This document shows positions 26,544 through 37,968 of a stretch of DNA of 64,000 bases, one piece after another (within the stretch, counting starts at the first letter, position 1; the number at the start of each line of letters is the position of its first letter). Where the stretch lies: the NCBI RefSeq assembly GCF_006385685.1, contig NZ_VFRP01000004.1, positions 207,876 through 271,875 on the forward strand, in the 5' to 3' direction. Source of the stretch: Amaricoccus solimangrovi. Its GTDB lineage: Bacteria > Pseudomonadota > Alphaproteobacteria > Rhodobacterales > Rhodobacteraceae. Position numbers and translations under genes: made by a program. The notes below the pieces were generated by a model. It did not search any database. It saw nothing but the letters and a program-made list of their open reading frames with translations, and was not told the DNA's origin.

Positions 26544-27403
26544 GAGGTGGCGGGCTCCGCCGGCGCCTGGACGGCGGGCCGCTCGAAGCTCCGGTCATGG
26601 CGAAGCTGCGGCACCATGTCACGGACCTTGCGCACCTCGGTCAGGTCGAGATTGGCGAAGATCACGCCCGGCCCGTCCGGCGCCTCGGCCAGGATCTCGC
26701 CCCAGGGGCCGACGATCAGGCTGTGACCATAGGTGCGCCGATCCGGCCCCTCCGTCACCGCGTGATGCCCCGACTGGGCGGCGGCGAGGATGAAGCAGCC
26801 GGTCTCGATCGCGCGGGCGCGCAGCAGCACGTGCCAGTGGGCGCGCCCCGTCGGCACGGTGAAGGCGGCGGGCACGGTGATGATGTCGGCGCCGGCCTGG
26901 CCCAGTGCCCGGTAGAGCGCCGCGAAGCGCATGTCGTAGCAGATGCTGAGGCCGAGCCGCGCCCCCGGCAGATCCGCGACCACGGCCCCGGTCCCCGGGC
27001 GGAAGGCGGCGGATTCGCGGTAGGACTCGCCCTTCCCGAGCGCCACGTCGAACATGTGGATCTTGTCGTAGCGCGCCGCGATCGCCCCGTCGGGCGCGAT
27101 CAGGAAGGAGCGGTTGGCGAAGCGGCCGTCCGCGTCGTGGGTCAGGATCGCGAGACTGCCGATGACGAGCCAGATCCCGCGCTCCGCGGCGATGTCGCGC
27201 AGCCGCGCCAGCGTCGGGTCGTCCTCCTCGTGGCGCAGCATCGCATTCTGGCGCGCCCGGCTCGAGGAGACGATGTTGGTGACCTCGGGCGTGACGACGA
27301 GCGTGGCGCCGCCATCCGCGGCCTGGCGCACCAGACCCTCCGTCGTCGCGAGATTCGCGGCCGGGTCGTCGGAGGAACAGAGCTGGACAAGGGCGACGCG
27401 CAT
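26540..27403 (-). CDS. Carbon-nitrogen hydrolase (Nit2/omega-amidase-like)
   Basis: A 287-residue nitrilase-superfamily amidohydrolase. The catalytic triad is visible: glutamate in VVTPEVTN (about residue 41), lysine in YDKIHMFD (about 110), and the nucleophile cysteine in LSICYDMRF (about 152). The KIHMFD and ICYDMRFAALYRAL patterns are those of the Nit1/Nit2 branch, which hydrolyses deaminated glutathione or alpha-ketoglutaramate. It lies 10 bases after the glutaredoxin gene, which makes a glutathione-repair role attractive but unproven. Confidence 0.88.
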   Translation of the reverse strand: MRVALVQLCSSDDPAANLATTEGLVRQAADGGATLVVTPEVTNIVSSSRARQNAMLRHEEDDPTLARLRDIAAERGIWLVIGSLAILTHDADGRFANRSFLIAPDGAIAARYDKIHMFDVALGKGESYRESAAFRPGTGAVVADLPGARLGLSICYDMRFAALYRALGQAGADIITVPAAFTVPTGRAHWHVLLRARAIETGCFILAAAQSGHHAVTEGPDRRTYGHSLIVGPWGEILAEAPDGPGVIFANLDLTEVRKVRDMVPQLRHDRSFERPAVQAPAEPATS

Positions 27404-27413
27404 CCGACCGCCC

Positions 27414-27674
27414 TCAGCCCGCCGCGAGCAGCGGGTCGAGCCCGCCCGCGCGGTCGAGCGCGTTGAGATCGTCGAAACCACCGATATGGCGTCCGCCGAT
27501 GAAGATCTGCGGCACCGTGCGGCGGCCCGCCGCGCGCTGCACCATCTCGGCCCGGCGTCCGGGCTCGGCGGCGACGTTGATCTCCTGAAAGTCCGCGCCC
27601 TTCGCGGTCAGGAGCCGTTTCGCGGCCATGCAGTAGCCGCAGGTCGGGGTCGTGTACATGAGGATCGGGGGCAT
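27414..27674 (-). CDS. grxC: Glutaredoxin 3
   Basis: An 86-residue glutathione-dependent thiol oxidoreductase. The active-site motif is CGYC (residues 12-15) in place of the commoner CPYC. The glutathione-binding TVPQIFIGGRHIGGFDDL segment (about 53-70, with the cis-proline) is intact. It lies 30 bases downstream of comF and 10 bases upstream of the nitrilase-family gene on the same strand, forming the chain comF-grxC-nit-marR. Confidence 0.93.
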   Translation of the reverse strand: MPPILMYTTPTCGYCMAAKRLLTAKGADFQEINVAAEPGRRAEMVQRAAGRRTVPQIFIGGRHIGGFDDLNALDRAGGLDPLLAAG

Positions 27675-27704
27675 CGCACATCCTGGGTGAGGCCGTTCCC
27701 GGAA

Positions 27705-28490
27705 CTATATAGATCCGAACTCCGCGAACGCAACGCGCGCGAGGACGAGCACATCCACCCGCGCCGCGCCGCCTTCCCGCAACGCCCCGGCGCAGGCCGA
27801 GAGCGTGGCGCCGGAGGTCAGCACGTCGTCGATCAAGAGGATCGAGCGCCCCTCGATCCGCGGCCGGTGGCGGGGCGCGACGGCGAAGGCGCCGGCCTGG
27901 TTGCGGGCGCGGGCCTCGCGGTCCATGCCTTCCTGCGGCGTGGTGAAGCGCCGGCGGGTCAGGAGGTCCACCGCCACGGGACGCTCCGCCCGGCGGGCGA
28001 GCGCGCGGGCGAGTTCGGCGGACTGGTTGTAGCGCCGCCGGAGCAGACGGCGCCAGTGCAGCGGCACGGGTGCGATCAGATCGGCCCGGGCGAGGAGCCT
28101 TCCCCCGGCGGGCAGCATCCATTCCGCCAGCGTGTCGCGCATGTCGAGCCGGTCGCCATGCTTGAAGGCGAGCACGACGCGCCGCGCCGCGCCGCCGTAG
28201 AGGACCGCCGCCGCGCCCGCGTTCCATCCGGGCGGGTGCCGGCGGCAGGGGTCGCAGACATCGGCGCCGTCGATCACCGCGGCGGCGTCGTCCATGAGTC
28301 CGGAGGCTTCGCCGACCAGGGGCAGGCCGCATTTGACGCAGGCCTCGCCCGAGATGAAATGCGTGTCGCGCCAGCAGGCGGCGCAGAGGCCGCGCTCCCC
28401 CTCCGTCATCTCGCCGCAGGCGAGGCAGCGCGGCGGGTAGAGCGTGTCGACGAGCGGGCCGATCACGGTGGATTTGAGCCGCTGGAGCAT
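27705..28490 (-). CDS. comF: ComF-family phosphoribosyltransferase-like protein
   Basis: A 261-residue protein with an N-terminal zinc-ribbon region of four CxxC-type pairs (CLACGE, CAAC, CVKCG, CDPC) and a C-terminal phosphoribosyltransferase domain containing the PRPP-binding signature LLIDDVLTSGATLSAC (about 217-232). In naturally competent bacteria ComF helps DNA uptake or processing; in alphaproteobacteria its role is not established. It diverges from the methyltransferase gene with a 50-base gap. Confidence 0.92.
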   Translation of the reverse strand: MLQRLKSTVIGPLVDTLYPPRCLACGEMTEGERGLCAACWRDTHFISGEACVKCGLPLVGEASGLMDDAAAVIDGADVCDPCRRHPPGWNAGAAAVLYGGAARRVVLAFKHGDRLDMRDTLAEWMLPAGGRLLARADLIAPVPLHWRRLLRRRYNQSAELARALARRAERPVAVDLLTRRRFTTPQEGMDREARARNQAGAFAVAPRHRPRIEGRSILLIDDVLTSGATLSACAGALREGGAARVDVLVLARVAFAEFGSI

Positions 28491-28540
28491 GGCCTTCTCT
28501 CTCCGTCTCGCCTATGGCTGCGCCCTTGCGAGGACATCCG

Positions 28541-29434
28541 ATGCCGACACCGCCAGCCCTGTTCGATCCCGACCTGCTCGCCCTGCGGCGCGCGCGCGCC
28601 GAAGCCGGGGAGCCCGCCGATTTCCTGCGCGAGGCCGCCGCCGCCGAGATCGCAGAAAGGCTGAGCGAGGTTAACAGGAGCTTTCGCGCCCCGGTGATCA
28701 TCGGGCCGCGCGGCGCGCTCTGGGCCGAGGCGCTCGGCCTGCCGGGGGCGCGGCTGATCCCCGACGCGGAGGTGCTGGACCTCGCCGAGGGCGAGGCGGA
28801 TCTGATCGTGCACGCGCTGGCGCTGCACTGGGCGAACGATCCGGTCGGCCAGCTCGCCCAGGCGCGGCGCGGCCTGCGGCCGGACGGTCTCTTCATCGCT
28901 GCGCTCTTCGCCGGCGAGACGCTGACGGAGCTGCGCCGCGCGCTCGCGGAGGCGGAGGTTGAGACGACCGGCGGGCTCAGCCCCCGGGTGGCGCCGATGG
29001 GCGAGATCCGCGACCTCGGCGGCCTGCTGCAACGCGCGGGGCTCGCGCTGCCGGTCGCGGATTCGCAGCGGCTGCCGGTCAGCTATGCGACGATGTTCCA
29101 TCTGATGCGCGACCTGCGCGCGATGGGGGAGACCAGCGTGCTGCGCGAGCGGAGCCGGCGGCCGATGCCGCGCGCGCTCCTCGCCCGCGCGGCGGAGATC
29201 TACGCGGAGCGGTTCGGCGACGCGGAGGGGCGCGTGGGCGCGACCTTCGAGATCGTCTATCTCACCGGCTGGGCCCCCTCCCCCGACCAGCGCAAGCCGC
29301 TCCGCCCCGGCTCCGCCGCCGCGCGGCTCGCCGACGCTCTCGGCACCGAGGAGCATGGGGCGGGGGAACGCGCGGGGGACGCGCGGGTTCAGGAAGATCG
29401 CAACGAGGGAGCGGGAGAGAATGGGACGAGCTGA
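28541..29434 (+). CDS. SAM-dependent methyltransferase (BioC/NDUFAF5-like)
   Basis: A 297-residue class I methyltransferase. It begins LFDPDLLALRRARAEAGEPA, a start typical of the NDUFAF5-like group, and has the acidic motif DLIVHALALHWANDPVGQLA (about 87-106) and LRPDGLFIAALFAGETLTEL. The glycine-rich SAM loop is degenerate (PVIIGPRGALWAEAL). In mitochondria the relative acts on complex I assembly; the bacterial substrate is not known. The ATG at 28541 has GAGG seven bases upstream. hemH follows at 29474. Confidence 0.85.
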   Translation: MPTPPALFDPDLLALRRARAEAGEPADFLREAAAAEIAERLSEVNRSFRAPVIIGPRGALWAEALGLPGARLIPDAEVLDLAEGEADLIVHALALHWANDPVGQLAQARRGLRPDGLFIAALFAGETLTELRRALAEAEVETTGGLSPRVAPMGEIRDLGGLLQRAGLALPVADSQRLPVSYATMFHLMRDLRAMGETSVLRERSRRPMPRALLARAAEIYAERFGDAEGRVGATFEIVYLTGWAPSPDQRKPLRPGSAAARLADALGTEEHGAGERAGDARVQEDRNEGAGENGTS

Positions 29435-29473
29435 GAGATGGCCGGATCCGGAGCGGAGGGACGGGAGGCCCGC

Positions 29474-30535
29474 ATGACCGACAGCCTGAAGCCCGGCGAG
29501 GGCCGCCTCGCCTTCGCCCCCGCCGACCATCCCGCCGTGCCGCCCGCCCGGATCGGCGTGATCCTCTCCAATCTCGGGACGCCGGATGCGACCGACTACC
29601 GGTCGATGCGCCGCTACCTCGGCGAGTTCCTCTCCGACCAGCGGGTGATCGACTATCCGCGCTGGAAGTGGCAGCCGCTGCTCCAGCTCGTCATCCTGTC
29701 GCGCCGGCCGTTCTCCTCCGGCAAGAACTACGAGGGGATCTGGGACAAGGAGCGCGACGAGAGCCCGCTGCTCACCATCACCCGGGCGCAGACGCGCGCG
29801 GTGGCGGAGGCGCTGACGGCCGCGCATGGCGACCGGATCATCGTCGATTTCGCGATGCGCTACGGCAATCCGTCGACGGAATCGGTGATCGGGAAGCTGG
29901 TGGGGAAGGGCTGCGAACGGATCGTGTTCTTTCCGCTCTACCCGCAATACGCGGCGCCGACGACCGCGACGGCGAACGACCAGGCGTTTCGCGCGCTGAT
30001 GAAGCAGCGCTGGCAGCCCGCCTTCCGAACCGTGCCCGCCTATTACGACGAGCCGCTCTACATCGAGGCGCTGGCCGGGTCGGTCGAGCGCGCCTATGCC
30101 GGGCTCGAGCGGCGGCCGGAGATGCTGCTCACAAGTTATCACGGCATGCCGGAGCGCTACCTCGCGCTTGGCGACCCCTATCATTGCCAGTGCCAGGCGA
30201 CGACGCGGCGCCTGCGCGAACGGCTCGGCTTTCCGGCCGAGGAGGTGCGCGTCACCTTCCAGTCGAAGTTCGGCCCGGAGGAATGGCTGAAACCCTACAC
30301 GGTCGAGGAGGTCGCGCGGCTCGCCAAGGCGGGGGTGAGGCGCCTCGCGGTCATCGCGCCCGCCTTCTCCGCGGATTGCGTCGAGACGCTGGAGGAGATC
30401 CGGGGCGAGATCCGCCACGCCTTCGAGGCGGCGGGCGGGGAGGAATTCACCTACATCCCCTGCCTCAACGACGACCCGGCGCATGTGAGGATGCTTGTCA
30501 CGATCCTCGAGCGGGAACTTTCCGGCTGGCTGTGA
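29474..30535 (+). CDS. hemH: Ferrochelatase
   Basis: Inserts ferrous iron into protoporphyrin IX, the last step of haem synthesis. The 353-residue protein has RIGVILSNLGTPDATDYRSM near the start, YPQYAAPTTA, the catalytic histidine in TSYHGMPERY (about residue 222), and FQSKFGPEEWLKPYT. The C-terminal PAFSADCVETLEEI is also characteristic. The ATG at 29474 is preferred over one at 29438 because GGGAGG lies just upstream. It comes 39 bases after the methyltransferase gene. Confidence 0.96.
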   Translation: MTDSLKPGEGRLAFAPADHPAVPPARIGVILSNLGTPDATDYRSMRRYLGEFLSDQRVIDYPRWKWQPLLQLVILSRRPFSSGKNYEGIWDKERDESPLLTITRAQTRAVAEALTAAHGDRIIVDFAMRYGNPSTESVIGKLVGKGCERIVFFPLYPQYAAPTTATANDQAFRALMKQRWQPAFRTVPAYYDEPLYIEALAGSVERAYAGLERRPEMLLTSYHGMPERYLALGDPYHCQCQATTRRLRERLGFPAEEVRVTFQSKFGPEEWLKPYTVEEVARLAKAGVRRLAVIAPAFSADCVETLEEIRGEIRHAFEAAGGEEFTYIPCLNDDPAHVRMLVTILERELSGWL

Positions 30536-30605
30536 GTTCTGCTTCCATGTCGGGGATCGCGGCGGGTTTCCGACCTATGGGAGGTATTGCCTCCTCCAGA
30601 CGCAA

Positions 30606-30632
30606 GACGGGCCAGGAAGAACCTGGCCCGTC
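30606..30632. terminator. Strong hairpin between hemH and the convergent small gene
   Basis: A perfect 11-base-pair stem (GACGGGCCAGG at 30606-30616 with CCTGGCCCGTC at 30622-30632, loop AAGAA) lies 70 bases after hemH and 28 bases after the small minus-strand gene. It has no long T-run, but its place between convergent genes fits a bidirectional terminator. Confidence 0.6.
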
Positions 30633-30660
30633 TCAGATCGGCAAGTCGTTCAGGACGGCT

Positions 30661-30858
30661 TCAGACCGCCTCCGGAGCGGACGCCGGCTGGATCGGCCGG
30701 ACGATGCCGGCGGAAAACGAGCGGTCGCCCCGCCGGATCGGCTGGCCGCGGTACAGTTTGCGGCCGTCCCGCACGAGGACGTCGCCGTTGGCGAGGGATT
30801 CGACGAATTCGCCCTGAATCGAGACACAACTGGAAACTCGGATCGTCTGATACAGCAT
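30661..30858 (-). CDS. Small basic protein of unknown function
   Basis: A 65-residue protein beginning MLYQTIRVSSCVSIQGEFV, followed by NGDVLVRDGRKLYRGQPI and a proline/alanine-rich tail. The central part looks like a compact beta-rich domain. I believe similar short proteins occur in Rhodobacterales, but I cannot name a family. The ATG at 30858 has GGTGGA just upstream; an in-frame GTG three codons earlier is the alternative. A TTGACC element lies about 30 bases upstream, in an AT-richer stretch. The reading frame and ribosome-binding site make it a credible gene. Confidence 0.6.
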   Translation of the reverse strand: MLYQTIRVSSCVSIQGEFVESLANGDVLVRDGRKLYRGQPIRRGDRSFSAGIVRPIQPASAPEAV

Positions 30859-30959
30859 CTTTTCCACCCTATGATCTGTGCTGTTGGGTCAAGATTTTAC
30901 GGGAACCCTCTCCGAGTGTCACGGTAAATTCGTAAAAATTCCACCAAAGGTTGTATCGA

Positions 30960-31349
30960 CTAAAGTAGGTCGCGCAGAACCGGGATCACCGGGAGATCGG
31001 CCGGCGGCATCGGATAGTCGCTCAGATCGCGGGCGCGGACCCATTTCAGCGCCTGATGTTCGCGGTTGATCGGAACGCCTTCCCACCGGCGGCATACGAA
31101 CAGCGGCATCAGCAAGTGAAAGTCGGCGTAAGCGTGGCTGACAAATGTGAGCGGCGCGAGGCAGCTCTTCCACGTGCCGATTCCAAGCTCTTCCTGCAAC
31201 TCTCGAATGAGCGCATGCTCCGGAGACTCGCCATCCTCGACCTTGCCGCCCGGAAATTCCCAGAGGCCGGCGAGATTTTTTCCCTCCGGTCGCTGCGCGA
31301 GCAGTACTCTTCCGTCCGAATCAATCAGCGCGACGGCCACGACGAGCAT
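30960..31349 (-). CDS. mutT: 8-oxo-dGTP diphosphatase MutT
   Basis: A 129-residue Nudix hydrolase that removes oxidised dGTP from the nucleotide pool. The Nudix box runs from about residue 34, with GGKVEDGE and then RELQEELGI carrying the metal-binding glutamates. WEFPGG before the box is the MutT form. The ATG at 31349 gives the normal MutT length; a GTG at 31391 that overlaps the argJ stop is an alternative. It is downstream of argJ on the same strand. Confidence 0.93.
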   Translation of the reverse strand: MLVVAVALIDSDGRVLLAQRPEGKNLAGLWEFPGGKVEDGESPEHALIRELQEELGIGTWKSCLAPLTFVSHAYADFHLLMPLFVCRRWEGVPINREHQALKWVRARDLSDYPMPPADLPVIPVLRDLL

Positions 31350-31387
31350 CAGCCGCCGGGGTGATTCGCCTTGCGCGCCCGCCCCGG

Positions 31388-32686
31388 TCACGAGCGGTAA
31401 TCGGCGTTGATCTCGATGTAGCGATGCGTGAGGTCGCAGGTCCAGACCGTGGCCGCGCCCGCGCCGATCCCCAGATCCACGCCGATCACGAGCTCGGCCT
31501 GCTTCATGTAAGCGGCGCCCGCGGCCTCGGTATAGCTCGGGGAGACCCAGCCGTTCTCCGCCACGAGAATGTCGCCGAAGCGGATCGAGAGCCGGTCGCG
31601 ATCGGCCTGCTCGCCGGACTTGCCCACCGCCATCACCACGCGGCCCCAGTTCGGATCCTCGCCGGCGAGGGCGGTCTTGACGAGCGGGGAATTGGCGATC
31701 GCGAGGCCGACCTTCCGCGCCGCCCGATCGGAAGCCGCGCCGGTCACGGCGATCTCGACGAATTTCGTCGCCCCCTCGCCGTCGCGCACCACCTGATGCG
31801 CGAGGTCGAGCATCACGCCTTCGAGCGCGTCGCGGAAGAGCGCGGCGCGCGGATCCTCGGCGCTCGCGATCACCTCCATCGGCGCGCGGCCGGTCGCGGC
31901 GACGATCAGCGAATCCGAGGTCGAGGTGTCGCCGTCCACCGTGATGCAGTTGAACGTCTCCTCGTTGATCGAGGCGACCATCCGGGAGAGCAGTTCCTGC
32001 TCGATCGCCGCGTCGGTGAAGATGAAGACCAGCATCGTCGCCATGTCCGGCGCGATCATGCCCGAACCCTTGGCGAAGCCGGAGATCCGGACGTCGGTGC
32101 CGTCGAGATCGACGAGCGCCGTCGCGCCCTTGGCGAAGGTGTCGGTCGTCATGATCGCCCGCGCCGCGCGGCCGGCGGCGCCGGGATCGAGCGCGTCGCG
32201 CAATTCGCCGAGTTTCGCGGTGATCCGCTCGGCGGGCAGCGGCTCGCCGATGACGCCGGTGGAGGCTACGAAGACATGGTTCGCCGGGATGCCGAGGAGA
32301 TCGGCGGTGGCGTTCACCGTCGCGTCGACCGCCGCGCGGCCGACCCCGCCGGTGAAGGCGTTCGAATTGCCCGAATTGACGAGGATGGCATAGCCGCCCG
32401 CGCCGGCGCCCTCGCGCGCGATCGCAGCGAGATTTTCCTCGCACCGGAGCACCGGGGCGGAGCGCGTCGCGGAGCGGGTGAAGACGCCGGCCACCGAGGC
32501 GCCTTCCGCGACCTCGGCCAGCATCACGTCGAGCCGGCCCTTGTAACGCACGCCCGCCTCGACCGCGGCGAAGCGCACACCCGCGATCACGGGCAGCTCC
32601 GGGAAGCCGCCGGCCGGGGCCAGGGGCGAAATCAGCGGCGCGGCGACGGGCGCCGGCTTCTTCTTTTTCTTCTTGTCCTTCGACAT
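31388..32686 (-). CDS. argJ: Bifunctional glutamate N-acetyltransferase / N-acetylglutamate synthase
   Basis: Recycles the acetyl group between acetylornithine and glutamate in arginine synthesis. The 432-residue precursor is cleaved by itself before the threonine of the motif KGSGMIAPDMATMLVF. Conserved segments ILVNSGNSNAFTG, VFVASTGVIGEPLP and GEDPNWGRVVMAVG are present, and the C-terminus HRYIEINADYRS is the usual end. The N-terminus is odd: MSKDKKKKKKPAPVAAP, a run of lysines not seen in most ArgJ proteins. It lies 67 bases downstream of the PPIase gene. Confidence 0.95.
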   Translation of the reverse strand: MSKDKKKKKKPAPVAAPLISPLAPAGGFPELPVIAGVRFAAVEAGVRYKGRLDVMLAEVAEGASVAGVFTRSATRSAPVLRCEENLAAIAREGAGAGGYAILVNSGNSNAFTGGVGRAAVDATVNATADLLGIPANHVFVASTGVIGEPLPAERITAKLGELRDALDPGAAGRAARAIMTTDTFAKGATALVDLDGTDVRISGFAKGSGMIAPDMATMLVFIFTDAAIEQELLSRMVASINEETFNCITVDGDTSTSDSLIVAATGRAPMEVIASAEDPRAALFRDALEGVMLDLAHQVVRDGEGATKFVEIAVTGAASDRAARKVGLAIANSPLVKTALAGEDPNWGRVVMAVGKSGEQADRDRLSIRFGDILVAENGWVSPSYTEAAGAAYMKQAELVIGVDLGIGAGAATVWTCDLTHRYIEINADYRS

Positions 32687-32753
32687 CTCGATCCGCCCCC
32701 CGCGTCTGTCAACGGACGCCGAGTACACCGACCCGGCGCCCGTTGGAAGCGGG

Positions 32754-33641
32754 TCAGTTCAGCAGATCGTTGTCGCGGATGGCCGCGGCCGGCACGGCGG
32801 CCGCCTTGATCTCGATATTGGCCGCGGCGCGCAGCTTCTCGAGCTGGTCCTGGAAGGCCTTCTGCCGCAGCTGCTGCTCGATCTGCGGGCGCGATTCCTC
32901 GAGGCTCGGCGGGCTGCTCTCGCGCGTGTCGTTGAGCTTGATGAGATGCCAGCCGAACTGGGTCTGGATCGGGCCCGAGACCTCGCCCTTCTTCATGTCG
33001 ACGACGGCGGTCTCGAATTCCGGCACCATCTGGCCCTTGCCGAACCAGCCGAGCTCGCCGCCCTGCTGGGCCGAGCCGTCGGTCGAATTGTCCTTCGCGA
33101 CCTGCGCGAAATCGGCGCCGCCGTTGATGTCGTCGAGCAGCTTCTTCGCCTCGTCCTCGGTCTTCACGAGGATGTGGGAGGCGTCGTATTCCGGCGCGGG
33201 CTGGAAGTCCTTCACCTGCTCGTCATAGGCGGCCTTCACCGCCTCGTCGCTGACCGGCGCGCTCATCGCCTTGTCGGCGACGATGTTCGCCAGCGCGGCG
33301 CGGCGGTCGTTCTCGAGCTGCAGTTTCACGGCCAGCGGATCCTCGTCCGGATTGGCCGAGACGCTGTCGGCGAGCACGAGCTGGTCGGCGAGCTGCTGGA
33401 CGAGGCCGGACATCAGCGTCTCGTCGGGAAGCTGCTGATACTGCGCGGGAAGGCGCTCGCGCATCGCGACGACATTGCCGAGCGTGATGTCGGTGCCATT
33501 GACGGTCGCGACCACCGTGTTCACATCATAGTTGGCGGTCTTCGCGGCGTCGGCCGGCTTCGCGGCCTCGGCATCCTGCGCGTAGGCGCCCGGAACCAGT
33601 GCCGCGCTGGCCAGAAGGCCCGCGATCAGAAGGTTGCGCAT
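32754..33641 (-). CDS. Periplasmic peptidyl-prolyl isomerase (parvulin/SurA type)
   Basis: A 295-residue secreted foldase. A signal peptide (MRNLLIAGLLASAALVPGAYA-Q) is cleaved at about residue 21. An N-terminal chaperone-like region is followed by a parvulin domain (about 145-240) with ASHILVKTEDEAKKLLDDI, GGELGWFGKGQMVPEFE and IQTQFGWHLIKLND. It should help fold envelope proteins after Sec export. It diverges from secA, a pairing I recall from other Rhodobacterales, and is followed by argJ and mutT. Confidence 0.92.
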   Translation of the reverse strand: MRNLLIAGLLASAALVPGAYAQDAEAAKPADAAKTANYDVNTVVATVNGTDITLGNVVAMRERLPAQYQQLPDETLMSGLVQQLADQLVLADSVSANPDEDPLAVKLQLENDRRAALANIVADKAMSAPVSDEAVKAAYDEQVKDFQPAPEYDASHILVKTEDEAKKLLDDINGGADFAQVAKDNSTDGSAQQGGELGWFGKGQMVPEFETAVVDMKKGEVSGPIQTQFGWHLIKLNDTRESSPPSLEESRPQIEQQLRQKAFQDQLEKLRAAANIEIKAAAVPAAAIRDNDLLN

Positions 33642-33719
33642 CCGTTTCTCCCGTTGGTGGTCCGCCTTCGGCGGGGTCCACGTAAAAGCCTCCGGGCGCG
33701 CCCCGGAGAGGGGGCGCCG

Positions 33720-33748
33720 TTGACAGGCACGGCTGGCCCGCTTACATC
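33720..33748 (+). promoter_or_regulatory. Probable sigma-70 promoter of secA
   Basis: A perfect -35 box TTGACA (33720-33725) is followed after 17 bases by TACATC (33743-33748), which matches four of six bases of the -10 consensus. It would give a leader of about 155 bases before the secA ATG. It lies in the 268-base divergent region between the PPIase gene and secA. Confidence 0.55.
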
Positions 33749-33909
33749 CCTAGCCGGCTGAGCGGGGTCCGACCGCGCGCAGGGCGCAGACTTAGACCGT
33801 TCGCATCCAGTGAACAAGCTAGCCCGTCATGACAATTCGGTGGGCTCCGAACCGAGGTCGGCTGACGCATTCGGCGCCCAGGCGCCGGGAGATTTGAGGA
33901 CAAGGATTC

Positions 33910-36687
<2,778 letters not shown>

Positions 36688-36749
36688 CCGGTCCCCGGAG
36701 GGTCCGGACGGGCGGCCGGGCGACCGGCCCAATCCGGAGGAGCCTTTCC

Positions 36750-37325
36750 GTGACCCTCACCGACGCGACCGTCGACCGTTACCTGACCTTCTTCCGCGCC
36801 GCCGAGGCGCTCAAGGACACGATGCGCAGCGGCCACACCAGCCAGGGCCGCCGCGAGAGCACGGCCGAGCACAGCTGGCGGCTCTGCCTGATGGCGCTGA
36901 CCCTCGCGCCCGAACTCGAGGGCGTCGACGTCGCCCGGCTGATCGCGCTCCTCATCGTCCATGATCTCGGCGAGGCGATCAGCGGCGACATTCCCGCGCC
37001 CGAGCAGACCGGCGACAAGACGGCGGAGGAGCGCCGCGACCTGCTGACGCTGCTCGCCCCCCTGCCCGAAGCGTCGCGCGCGCGCATCCTCGCCTTCTGG
37101 GACGAGTACAATGCGATGGCGACGCCCGAGGCGCGGCTCGCGAAGGGGCTCGACCGGCTCGAGACGGTGCTCCAGCACAGCCAGGGCGACAATCCCCCCC
37201 AATTCGACATCGGCTTCAACCTCGGCTACGGCCGGGCACAGACCGACGCGCACCCGCTGATCGCGGCGCTTCGCGCGCCCGTGGACGCCGAGACCGAGCG
37301 GCTGGCGCGGGAGCGGGCCCGATGA
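36750..37325 (+). CDS. HD-domain hydrolase (YfbR-like)
   Basis: A 191-residue metal-dependent phosphohydrolase. The HD signature is complete: histidine in STAEHSWRLCLMAL, the HD pair in LIVHDLGEAISGD, and the final aspartate in AKGLDRLETVLQH. The closest type is the 5'-nucleotidase YfbR and yeast relatives, so a deoxynucleoside-monophosphate substrate is plausible. The start is GTG 36750 with a strong GGAGGAG site upstream. Its stop overlaps the next start by four bases (ATGA). Confidence 0.87.
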   Translation: MTLTDATVDRYLTFFRAAEALKDTMRSGHTSQGRRESTAEHSWRLCLMALTLAPELEGVDVARLIALLIVHDLGEAISGDIPAPEQTGDKTAEERRDLLTLLAPLPEASRARILAFWDEYNAMATPEARLAKGLDRLETVLQHSQGDNPPQFDIGFNLGYGRAQTDAHPLIAALRAPVDAETERLARERAR

Positions 37326-37735
37326 GCGCGGGGCTGGAACGCTTCGTGACCGCCCAGGCGCCGGTCTGGCAGGCGGTCGAGGCCGAACTGGCCGCCGGAC
37401 GGAAGCGAAGCCACTGGATGTGGTTCATCTTTCCGCAGATCGCCGGACTCGGCCGGAGCGCGACCTCCGTCCATTACGCGCTCGACGACATCGGGGAGGC
37501 GCGCGCCTACCTCGCCCATCCGCTGCTCGGCGCGCGGCTTCGCCGGGCGGCGGAACTGATGCTGACGCATCGCGGCCAGCCGGCGGAGCGGATCCTCGGC
37601 GGCATCGACGCGGTCAAGCTGCGCTCCTCGATGACGCTCTTCGCCGCCGCTGACCCGTCCGAGCCGCTCTTTCCCGCGGTGCTCGATGCCTTCTTCGAGG
37701 GAAGCCCCGACCCCGCGACGCGCGCCCTCATCTGA
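37322..37735 (+). CDS. DUF1810-family protein
   Basis: A 137-residue protein matching the DUF1810 pattern: LERFVTAQAPVWQAVEAELA, then the hallmark KRSHWMWFIFPQIAGLGRS (about 29-47), then YLAHPLLGARLRRAAELML. Its biochemical role is unknown. It is translationally coupled to the HD-hydrolase gene (four-base overlap). In the 233 bases that follow I see only a hairpin at 37805-37825 with no assigned function. Confidence 0.88.
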   Translation: MSAGLERFVTAQAPVWQAVEAELAAGRKRSHWMWFIFPQIAGLGRSATSVHYALDDIGEARAYLAHPLLGARLRRAAELMLTHRGQPAERILGGIDAVKLRSSMTLFAAADPSEPLFPAVLDAFFEGSPDPATRALI

Positions 37736-37968
37736 CGCCGCGGCGGGCAACGGTCGCGTTGCTCGCCAAAGCGTTAGGCGGATTCCCCCCCACGGGGTAA
37801 GTTTTTCGCGGGTCGCGCCCGCGAATTGTGGCCCCGCCCGGCGGGAGGGTGCTAAGAGGGCTTCGGGAGATCCGGACCCGGTCACGGGTACCTCCAGGGG
37901 GAACGCGCGGCGCGGCGTTCTCGCGAGGGAAGAGTTCTTCCGGTGTGGGGTTGTGTAAGGTTCAGGCG

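Noticed and set aside
37805..37825. Hairpin TTCGCGGG / CCCGCGAA next to a T-run, considered as a terminator of the HD-DUF1810 operon.
   Set aside because: The T-run precedes the hairpin on the plus strand instead of following it, and on the minus strand A residues follow. It is left as an unexplained hairpin.
37905..37930. GGAAC followed by CGTT before the glycosyltransferase gene, considered as an EcfG promoter.
   Set aside because: The spacer is only about 11 bases; EcfG promoters need 16 or 17.
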